Source: Trichuris trichiura (lineage: Eukaryota; Nematoda; Enoplea; Trichinellida; Trichuridae). From it: a stretch of DNA of 64,000 bases. A model generated the notes under the pieces. It ran no database searches. It saw only the letters and a program-made list of their open reading frames with translations, and had not been told where the DNA came from. The stretch is taken from assembly GCA_037903355.1 (NCBI GenBank), contig JBAJFE010000014.1, positions 2,666,001-2,730,000 on the forward strand, read 5' to 3'. Positions 42,031 through 50,660 of the stretch are shown in pieces. The position numbers and the translations under genes were made by a program. The stretch's first letter is position 1; every line of letters starts with the position of its first letter.

Positions 42031-43132
42031 GGGAGTTCATACTCTCTTGCTACTCGAGGAGAGAAAAAAAGAAGACTCAAAATATAAAACCAGGCTAATC
42101 AGAAAAGAAGCTTAAAACGTTTTCACTAATTCAACTCAACATGCTAGCTAACCGATTAGCCGGAATGCTCTAAAATCCGAAATTTTTGACCATTTTGGGA
42201 GGGGAAAATGTTGCATAGGGCATTTTGTGAATTCTTTTGCACAATAGTCTTTGATAGCTCGAACTAAAAGCAACGCATTCGCCTACGCAAAGGTATTCGC
42301 TCGAGAGTCTGTACAAGGCTAGTGCGGTGCGGATTGCAATATTTATTCGCCTATCTTAAAATACAAACTATAAAAGTTTTGTTGTTCCTCTTGCTGCAGA
42401 GTTAGGGAATTCTATTTGCGCATAACATCTCCCCAATTTGTACCAACAACAGTGGTACGTATAAAAGGAAACACTTATGGAGGGCTTCCTATATTTTAAA
42501 ATCCCGGGCATCTCTGGTCCTGAGCATTACGGATAATAGATCATCTACGTTATTCAGAGCTTTCATTGATTGACTGAAGCTATCACGTCACGTCTCAAGG
42601 CTGAAATGGGCAAAAGCAATCTACCCTGCCAAAGAGTTCAGAATTGCCAAACTCTTTTTCACTGCAAGAATTAAGTCACTAATACAGATAAAAGCTTTCG
42701 TCAGGATAAAAAGCATGAATAAAAATGACATTGTGAAGATTCGTAGAACGCAAAATGATAAGAGTTCATAATGAAGGATTAGAAGGACGATGCGAGGCAC
42801 TTGCGGCACTTTGACGGACATTGACAAACATACAATGCCGCGTTGGTTGTTCCGAATGACAAGACTGAAAGTACAAAATATTTCTAGTTCCAGAAATCGA
42901 GCTGTTCAGCAGATGAAAAGGCTAAACAAGCAGTTTACCTACAATGGCAAGTTACCAGCCTTCCGAAGGTTTGTTAGCCGGAAATTGAGAAACAATTTAA
43001 GTCGCAACTGCAGCTTCATATTCAAATCACATGCGCTTCATCGACTCCAGCAAGAAGGCGCCTGGAAAACGTGAATAACGCCAAAGTAACGATGTATCAT
43101 GTTCTAAGTATTAATATCACTCTTTTTCAATA

Positions 43133-43203
43133 CTGTTCCTCAGTCATGGCTTTTTCCGTTGTCGCGGAACGCTACGAAGGGAAAAGCCGTAACTGAAGAA
43201 CAG
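43133..43203. repeat. Inverted repeat
   Basis: CTGTTCCTCAGTCATGGCTT and the complementary AAGCCGTAACTGAAGAACAG are separated by about 25 bases. No gene or target duplication was recognised. Confidence 0.6.
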
Positions 43204-43373
43204 CGTAGACATAGTTAATTTAGCTAACAATATCCAATGTCCAGCAATATCGCCTACGTTTACAAGCATTATGTATAAAGTTAACGGAACGCATCAGAAC
43301 CAACAGCTTCTAACGTAGCAAAGCAGATGTCAAAATTGTGTGAAAGTTGACTTAATGAACTGAGAGACATGCT

Positions 43374-43436
43374 CATGGCATATGCCAGGATTTCAAAGCA
43401 GGCCTGACATGGCATATGCCAGGATTTCAAAGCAGG
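43374..43436. repeat. 29-bp direct repeat
   Basis: CATGGCATATGCCAGGATTT and the following nine bases CAAAGCAGG occur twice, at 43374-43402 and 43408-43436, five bases apart. The unit contains the palindrome TGGCATATGCCA. Confidence 0.8.
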
Positions 43437-44215
43437 AAAAAGCATAAAACAGAGGGTACAAAGAGTCCAAATAGATGGAACAAATTAGATATTTGATTAG
43501 TTTTGCCAGCTACGTTTAATAAACAATCTATATATCGAATATACTACATTGCACGAACTTTCGGATGGGGAGACATTTCCCTATTTCGCCTTTATTTTCT
43601 GAAAATTAAAGTAGTTAACTACTAAATTCGAAAAGGAACGCATTTTTTCTGTGTGCGTCACAGTCGTACCCAACTGAGTTGGTATTTCTCTTTAATATGT
43701 TAACTGAACGGTGGTTGTTTGTTCGGTGCCTAATTTCGCGCAACATAATACGGAACTGGCTTTACGTGAATTTATGACTTTTTGTTGGAGTTAGAAAGAA
43801 ATATACCTTTCAAGAATCGAATTGTAGGAGGCTCAGATAAGGAGTGCCCTTTAGAAACTGAGCTCCCTGAAGGTACAAAAGTTCAGCCAAAAAGAAGGCG
43901 TACGCTACTTGAACTCCGATAGAGTTAAGCAAGCGTACTGCTGCAGCGGCTGTACCTAAAAAATGGCACAATATTTAGCAAACCGAAAAAATTAATTTGA
44001 TTGATATGCATGTGAACAACTGTCATTTGAAACGGATAACTTCCTCACAAAAGATATTAATATTGTCATGAACATCACTACTTCGGAAAGCTGGAATAAC
44101 CGAAAGGTAAATATGCAACAATACGTAAATACTGAATAGGAAGTTTTTTGCAACAGGCATCCATTGTTCTAGCCTTCCTCTAACTTTGTAAGGAAGAAAC
44201 ATTTCTGTGCAACTG

Positions 44216-44290
44216 TCTTTTCTTTTGTGAGGGCGAAGCTTCAGGAGGAACTATGTCCTGAAAGCTTAGCCATCACAAATAAGAAGATAA
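44216..44290. repeat. Foldback relic near APRT 3' side
   Basis: Arms CTTTTCTTTTGTGAGGGCGA... and the complement ...GCCATCACAAATAAGAAG, about 32 bp each around GGAACTATG. TCCTGAAAGCTTAGCC resembles the GAAAGC side of the hammerhead-like cores in other foldbacks. Confidence 0.55.
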
Positions 44291-44739
44291 TTACACGTCA
44301 GTTATCTCACCGCCCAAAGTTATGAAACATTACACGTCCTTACATAAAAGCTGCATTTTAAATATGATTTCCCACTTGTCTTTTAAATAGACTTTCCCTC
44401 TTGACAATTCAGAGTCACTGTGATAGTAAACTCTATTAGAACTGATATGCTTAACGGATAAATACAGAGTAATCAATTAACTTCGGAGTAGCACATGAAC
44501 GTTTGCTTAAGACAGATGATCTAGACATTGGTGATGAATGTTTCCTTGAGAACTACTTGCACATTCACTGGCCTCATTTTCGCTTGTAATAACTGATCTC
44601 TCCATTATTCTTGTCATTGGCCATAATAACAGATAAAGTTTGCGGTCACTGCAGCAAACTGCCTTAACAAATAAAATGTTCAGGCGTTTGTAAACAGCTA
44701 TAAATCTAGTGCATATTTTTCTGATCAAAAAACAAATAC

Positions 44740-45477
44740 CGCCAGTAGCGAGGACGTCATCGAACAGCAAAACAAAAGAGCCTTCTTGCAAGGCATCAAC
44801 CTGAACTTCGAGTGTGTCCTAAAAGAAAATAGGGTAAAAGGAAACACTATACTTTTATCATTAAAAGATACCTCTCCGTATTCTTTCAAGTAAGCAGCAG
44901 AGGCAATTTTTCCCGGTAGCTTCCCGGGTTTGCGAATGGGTACGAACGGCAAGCCCATCCTTAGGGCAATTAGTGGACCAAAAAGAAAACCACGAGCTTC
45001 CAATGCAACTACGGCATTTATCTTTCCACATCTTTTTCTGGATTCAGAAACCAAGCAGTCCAACAGTTCATTCATTAGATGGGCATCTTGCATTATAGGC
45101 AGTAAGTCTCTACGGAGCAAAAAGTGGTTTCATTAGGAAGATAAAAATTTGCAAACAGGGAATATGAATATACGGAGCTTGATGTGACCTCATCGAAAAT
45201 GAACAGTTAAATTTCCAACCACAATAAGCAACTGAAGTCGAAGATAATGCACTTTAAGCGACCAGGTCGTCATGAAAATTTAGCAAACAGGCACAGCAGG
45301 GATGATCTTAATTGAACAAAGACTAATACTCATCAAACTAATGCAAAATGAAAAATAGGCAGAAAAATCAACCGCTGGAAATGTATACCTGAATATCACT
45401 CCAGGTTTTGGGAAGTCCTTATAGTCACGTATCGCCTTTTTAAGTTTTTCCTCCAAACATTTCAAGCTGAGCGCCAT
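44740..45477 (-). CDS. APRT: Adenine phosphoribosyltransferase, C-terminal exon unresolved
   Basis: Exons 45477-45389, 45109-44872 and 44818-44740 on the minus strand join in frame with normal GT/AG sites. They encode KDFPKPGVIFRDLLP, the ARGFLFGP nucleotide-binding region, PIRKPGKLPG, EYGEDTLEVQ and the PRPP-binding loop LLFDDVLATGG. APRT salvages adenine to AMP with PRPP in the cytosol, important in parasites that depend on purine salvage. About 135 of the usual 180 residues are present. A possible fourth exon at 44662 begins with a suitable Gly-Ser-Leu-Leu but meets a stop after five codons, so the C-terminal third is missing, split by an unseen intron, or frameshifted. The true ATG is at 45475-45477; the open frame above it starts with TTG. 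Confidence 0.85.
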
Positions 45478-45634
45478 TGAAAAAGACAAACGATAGCAAA
45501 CAGGTGAGAAAAATGGTTTTCACCATACGGTAAACTGGTTCTCAGGAATTATCCAAATTGTTGCCACCTGTTTACAGTAAGACGGGAGGCTGATAGGAAC
45601 TTGCTGTATGATGTAATTTTTACTCTGAGAAATT

Positions 45635-45758
45635 CCTTGTAGATCTTCAGATTCACGGGTTTGGCCTGTTGGGTTGGGCCTGACCCAACAGGCCAAACCC
45701 GTGAATCTGAAGATCTACTATGAAACTATTCAAGCCTGTTACAAGACATCCTGTTTTT
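45635..45758 (+). mobile_element. Inverted dimer of the PLE end
   Basis: Left arm 45640-45673 and right arm 45685-45719 are inverted copies of the last bases of the pLTR (CCAACAGGCCAAACCCGTGA). The right side continues into the normal PLE end CAAGCCTGTTACAAGACATCC. It is flanked by CTGAGAAATT at 45625-45634 and 45759-45768. The site overlaps that used by the next element, giving two insertions in one spot. Confidence 0.75.
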
Positions 45759-45820
45759 CTGAGAAATTTCGATAATGGAAAAGTTTTATTACGGAGTTTT
45801 TTCCGTTTAATGTGGTAAAT

Positions 45821-45859
45821 TACTCCGGAGCTTTCGGGTCGACCGAGACCCGTCTTCAG
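45821..45859 (-). ncRNA. Hammerhead-like motif, left arm
   Basis: Mirror copy of 45875-45913. On the minus strand CTGAAGA, C, GGGTC stem, GAAAGC, CTCCGGAGTA. Because both arms are complementary, the transcript could alternatively fold into one long hairpin that would hide the motif. Confidence 0.45.
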
Positions 45860-45874
45860 CGGTGGTGAGTTCCG

Positions 45875-45913
45875 CTGAAGACGGGTCTCGGTCGACCCGA
45901 AAGCTCCGGAGTA
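45875..45913 (+). ncRNA. Hammerhead-like motif, right arm
   Basis: CTGAAGA (45875-45881), unpaired C, GGGTC/GACCC stem with a six-base loop, GAAAG, a CTCC/GGAG stem that could be stem III, and GTA as cleavage triplet. Same order as in the PLE pLTRs with unrelated stem sequence, so pairing is conserved rather than sequence. Confidence 0.5.
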
Positions 45914-46038
45914 ATTTATCACATTAAACGGGAAAAACTTCGTAATAAAACTTCTCCATTATGAAAACATACGCTCCCGTACCAAGAAACCACATTTTCG
46001 AGAAATTTCGATTTGTTAAATTTATCCTTGCTTTAAGG

Positions 46039-46374
46039 ATGGAATTCTCCCGCGTTTCTAAGCATGTTTTTGAAGAGTACAAGCGACAAACGCCGCAGCG
46101 ATTGAAGATCATCGACGCCTATATGCTATGCACTTTTTTAACAGGCGTTCTGCAGTTCCTATATTGCGCGATTGTGGGAACGTTTCCGTTTAACAGTTTT
46201 CTGGCCGGTTTCATATCATGTGTGGCATCATTCGTTTTGGCAGCTAGTTTGCGAATTCAAATGAACCCGCAGAACAAAAGACAGTTTCCTGGAATCAGTC
46301 GAGAACGTGCGTTTGCTGACTTCCTAATGGCCCATGTTGTGCTTCATCTGTTCGTCATAAATTTCATCGGATAA
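46039..46374 (+). CDS. DAD1: DAD1, oligosaccharyltransferase subunit
   Basis: A single exon of 111 residues (human DAD1 has 113). DAD1/OST2 is an ER membrane subunit of the oligosaccharyltransferase that N-glycosylates nascent proteins, and its loss triggers cell death. Typical segments: [20 protein letters not shown], the TM-containing [34 protein letters not shown] and [20 protein letters not shown] at the C-terminus. The ATG at 46039 gives the normal length. An in-frame ATG at 45961 lies inside the upstream transposon tail and would add 26 residues; I treat it as incidental. Poly(A) signal candidates are ATTAAA 46405 and AATAAA 46695. Confidence 0.96.
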   Translation: MEFSRVSKHVFEEYKRQTPQRLKIIDAYMLCTFLTGVLQFLYCAIVGTFPFNSFLAGFISCVASFVLAASLRIQMNPQNKRQFPGISRERAFADFLMAHVVLHLFVINFIG

Positions 46375-48641
46375 TTTTCGTGCGTCGTTTCAGTTGCTAG
46401 GGGAATTAAAGTTATACAATATTACCGTCTCGCCATCGTAGACACGTAGGCAGTGACTGCTGTGTGCAAGCATAATTGTCCCATGAATTTCTTTTTGAAT
46501 GCATGATTGTCAATGCAGTGGCTGGCTATTCTAGCTGCAGCGGCCGACTATTGTGCTGCCAAACGAAATGTTCTAACTTCATTTGAAGCAGGGCTTTTAG
46601 AAGATGTTGTTCCGGCGTCAAATTTTGTAGTTCGACTGCTTAATAAGGAGGGCACTTTGTTATAATAGTTTGGGTAAGCAATTCATCGCTTTAAAATAAA
46701 GCAATTTCTCGTGATCTGGGAAGCTACTATTTTTTATTTTATTTGACTGAGACAGCATTTGCAAATGCTATATGAGATTTGTTAGCAAGCTTTGTAACCT
46801 GGAACCTGACCAGAAAGAAAGGTAATTGAAAGAAAAATTTTTAGCATCAGAGAAATAAAAGTAAGGAAAATTCTTGAACAATTCTGAGCTTAAGATTGAC
46901 TAGGTTGCATTGTATCTCATGGAGACGGTGAACAAGTTAGTTCAAGACGAACAAAACTGTGCAGTTCGTATCGGATCTCTTCCTCTATGTGCCCGCAAAC
47001 AGTAAAGTATCCCGGCAATAATCAGGTTTGTTCAGATTGTAAACTTGCATTAACATGAATAACATCGATTATATGGTTACGCGTTTCATCATCCTACTGT
47101 GACTTCGCTGTCCATCCTGTGCTGCCCTTATGTAAGCGTAAACTTAAGCAAGAGCCATTTACTTTGACTTAGGCTTAAGTAAGGGGAGAACAAGATAGTA
47201 GGTATGTTTAATAAAAAGGAAACGCGCATAATTCAGATATCACACACGAAAAATTAATAATCGGCGCTGTTTATCTTACCGTATGTAGAGCAAACCTAGT
47301 TGTTGTTAGAATGCTGTAATGTTTGCCAGCAGTTAAGGAATATGACTTGCGCTTCAGCAGCAATGAGTTGGGCAGCGTACGGGTCTCTGACTTTCTTCTT
47401 TGCTGTGCTTCTCTGCGGTATACCATGCGGAAGGAAAAACATATTTGGTAGAGACACTCGCAACTCCACGTGGTAGGAATGTAACGCCTAATATTTCACT
47501 GAAATGAAGAGATCATCTTTCATCCTGTTGCAATCACTCAGCGTACATGTTGAGTGCCAGTGAACAGCTGACGAAGATTAAAGCGCCATAAATAATCGCA
47601 GTAGTGCGCTTTTTACCACGAGTGAACTAATGACTTTCATCATTCCAGAGTGTTACCCGATCATACCGTTATATGCTTTCATTATAGATCACTTTTAGTG
47701 ATAACGCATTACCAGAACTTTGGAATTCGCTCTGAAAGGGCATAAATATTTCACCAACGTATACATATAGTAACTCCCTGTATTAACAGTATTTTGACTT
47801 GAAAATAAGCTTCTTTGTAAAGGGCATGCAGGTTATTATTAGAGAGAAATACGGTATGCTCGCTTTGTTGTAAAAATTTGAGAAAGGAAAAAGTTGAAGT
47901 TTTTGACAGCCTGAGTATCGCGGTTACTGTAAGAGGAGAAACTAAAAACAAGAAAGTAGAGAATGACTTAACAAAAGAGAAGAAGAAGGAATGCAGACCA
48001 ATAAAGCGTGGGAAGGAGCAAAGAAAAAAAAGAATGAAAGCTATAAAAGAAATAATAACCAATGAAGACGCACAGTTAATAAACCATGAACACAAGAAGC
48101 AGAAAGAAGATAGACAGACCAGAAAAGGAACAAAACAGAAAAGAAAAACAAACTCAAACAAAGCAACAACAGGTACAAGCCTTTTTAAAAACGAAAAGAC
48201 AACTTAAAAACCGAACAACCCAAAAGCACCTTTCTTTAAATCTTTTCCTTATAAAATAAAACAGGTACATCGTTCCCCTCCCTAATGAAGACGGTATTTT
48301 AACTGCCTCGAAATTCTGTACGAAGGAACGGACAAGCGCTTGCTTAACGTACGAAAAGCACGATAAAGCTAAAGGGCGCATTATCCTGAAAGTATTTATT
48401 TTTTTCAGGATCGTATGTTTGTCCAGGGGTTAGAAGTGGGCTAGAATTCTGTAATCTGGTAAGGACATTCTTTTTTCACGGGCATCTTGTTCTAAGTAAC
48501 AATCGTAAAATGTTCGTTTTAGTTTTTGCTTACTTGTAAAGAAATAAGTGCTAAGTGGCCTGTACGGCTACTAGTTCCTGCTTTCCTTCGTATAGTTCCT
48601 GTTCATCATTTTCATGTTGAATTGCTGTTTTTCAGCTGGTC
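46375..48641. other. Intergenic with a purine-biased tract
   Basis: No gene recognised. Around 47140-47215 a repeat with ACTTAGGCTTAAGTAAGG and GAACAAGAT recurs diverged at 51760-51835. From 47878 to about 48190 the plus strand is strongly purine-biased and gives a lysine/glutamate-rich frame of 109 codons, most likely a by-product of base composition. The last bases before the dehydrogenase gene contain a pyrimidine-rich acceptor, TTTTTCAG, at 48628-48635. Confidence 0.5.
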
Positions 48642-50660
48642 ATGAATTTGCTGAAAAGAATTGCGTTGCTTTTTGTTCAATGTGTAATTGGATACATTGC
48701 AAGTTTTATCGAGTATTTTGCCCAAAAGCCAAAATCGGTTGTACATAAGGTGATCGCGATCACCGGAGCAGCTCAGGGGATCGGGCGAGAAGTTGCTTTT
48801 ATGTTTGCGTCAATGAAAGCTAAGGTTGTTCTACTGGACTTGAACCAGGTTAGTTCGAATTTGCTCCGCTTATAATAGCAGGTAATGCTACGGTTTTGAT
48901 TTGTCGGAAACTGTAAATTGTATCCTAGACCATAATTATTGATTACCGATTAAATACGGCGTTACCTGTTTCATAACAGCTTCATAATCTCATACATAGC
49001 CTATATGATTCACGCTATTATTGGCAAGTATTGTAAACTTAAAAAACCGAAATTTTAATAAAATTTTTATCTTAACCACATAAGTGCTCTTAACGGTAGA
49101 CGGTTCTTAGTGCCAAAGTTTGTTTACAAAATCAAGTCTTTTATTAAGAGAAAATAGTTTTCTTTAAAGTGGCGGTTAGCAGTCTCCAAAACTTGTTTTG
49201 AGCCCCAGGGACGGATCAGTTGGCATCTAGGAACTATGGAGAGATTTAATAAAAGTGAAAGAAATTTTTTTCTATTAACAAGTGAGTGGATACCGTAACA
49301 GATATTAGCTTAGATTATTTAATGTAATAATATTGGATACGAAATCTCTTTGAATATTGGTTATTCACTCGTCGGCGCACGGACATGTTGCACTTGCCTG
49401 ATGTCTTCTACATTTTTAAATAACAATTAAAGGTGTTTGAAATGTTTAAATAATGTTAGTGAACAGTGCCCGCGATTCAAGGTGATACCTAACTTGGTAT
49501 CGTGGAAATCTTTAAGCTTGCCTAAAATCTATAAATGGTGATGGCGGGATGCATTATTTCCGAAAACTCTACCTCAGTAAACACCTACATTCAGGATCTT
49601 CATTTTTATTGAAATTTTCTCATGCTTTTGTTGCTTTGGGGGAGGGAATCCTTTTTCCAACTGACTTTTCAATACTAAAGGCAAAAGTCATATAATGCAC
49701 TGTGGTCAACAGATATTCGTATAGTCTAGATGGAAACAGCCCTCCGTCTTTTCTTAGGAACTTGCAGAGCAGACGGCCAAATTGATTAATAGCACTGGAG
49801 GTCAAGCTTATGCTTTCGGTTGCGATGTTGCCGATCCAGCACAGATGCGCGAAATAGCTAAGCAAATTCGAAATGATCCTTCTCTTGGTTGTCCCGATGT
49901 GATTTTGTGTGCTGCTGGTGTTTGGACGGTAAAGCTCCTGGAAGACACTACGGACTCAGATGTTCAAAAAACTATCAACGTTAACACTCTTGGATGTTTT
50001 TGGGTTGGTCATACATGGCTTGTATATTTTAGTTAGATTGATGACTTTTTCTTGAAGACCATTCGTGCCTTTTATCCTTACATGCTGGAACGTGGTAGCG
50101 GTCATCTAGTCGTTGTGTCATCGATGGCTGGCCATTTTGGAAATTCTTACTCTGCTGCCTACAGGTACCTTTTCAGACTAACATCGCTTTATTCTCACTC
50201 CTCGTTAGTGCAGTGCAAGCAAGTTTGCCATTCGCGGTCTTATGGAATCTTTGGAGTGGGAAATCTTTGATCGTGGACAGAGCGATCATCTCAAAGTCAC
50301 AACCATATACCCTTTTCTGACTGAAACGAACTTGTTGAATAGTTGTCAGATATCCACAGAGTAATGTTGTTACCATGATATGCATATGTTAATTATTGAA
50401 TTTTCTCTATTGCAGCGTTTTTCGAATTCTCCCGATTTCTGAAACCGCTCAAAGCATTGTCAACGCCATTTTGTACGAAAAAACTGAAGTGTTCATCCCT
50501 TCGTACTCTAGGTTTCTTTGCGTCTGGATTAAATGGTTAGTTGATCTTATTCTGGTTTGCAGAAACAATTTACGATCTAACTTGATTTTTCAGCTTGATA
50601 GAGCCTTCGCGTTACGTTCGAATCGCCGTCCGAAATTTTCTCAATATCAGATATAAATGA
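48642..50660 (+). CDS. Short-chain dehydrogenase/reductase (SDR16C-like, retinol/17-beta-HSD type)
   Basis: Six exons, 48642-48848, 49758-50003, 50058-50164, 50214-50360, 50416-50535 and 50594-50660, join in frame to 297 residues. Residues about 3-27 form a hydrophobic membrane anchor. Motifs: cofactor TGAAQGIG, CDVAD, CAAG in place of NNAG, INVNTLG, active-site serine in VVVSSMAG, and YSASK, where the catalytic Tyr-x-x-x-Lys is split by intron 4. After it come IRGLMESLEWE and IYPFLTETNL. Family members reduce or oxidise retinoids or steroids at the ER or lipid droplets. The substrate cannot be named. Intron 1 is 909 bp, the others 49-58 bp. AATAAA at 50816-50821. Confidence 0.93.

Larger units (their letters stand above)
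36618..44661. other. Eight-kilobase gene-poor region with PLE derivatives
   Basis: No protein-coding gene recognised. It contains the foldback at 39877-40203, a hairpin at 40285-40336, the PLE-derived element at 40863-41780, a pLTR fragment at 41868-42030, inverted repeats at 43133-43203 and 44216-44290, and a 29-bp direct repeat at 43374-43436. A plus frame at 42790-43074 is basic but matches nothing I know. Confidence 0.5.
45774..45999 (+). mobile_element. Foldback element with hammerhead-like core, in DAD1 5' flank
   Basis: 226 bp between perfect 13-bp duplications GAGAAATTTCGAT (45761-45773 and 46000-46012). Arms 45780-45860 and 45874-45955 are inverted: ACTCCGGAGCTTTCGGGTCG and complement. 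The core is CTGAAGA, C, GGGTC / loop TCGGTC / GACCC, GAAAGC, then CTCCGGAG and TAA (45875-45914) with a mirrored version in the left arm (45821-45859). The tail contains ATGAAAACATACG and CCCGTACCAAGAAACC. Confidence 0.85.

Noticed and set aside
42790..43074. Basic 94-codon plus frame
   Set aside because: No family similarity, no splice context; basic composition alone is not evidence.
45961..46038. N-terminal extension of DAD1 (26 codons)
   Set aside because: The extension lies within a transposon tail that is repeated elsewhere, and DAD1 has normal length from the ATG at 46039.
47878..48207. 109-codon Lys-rich frame as a gene
   Set aside because: Composition follows the purine bias; no domain, no splice sites, no family.
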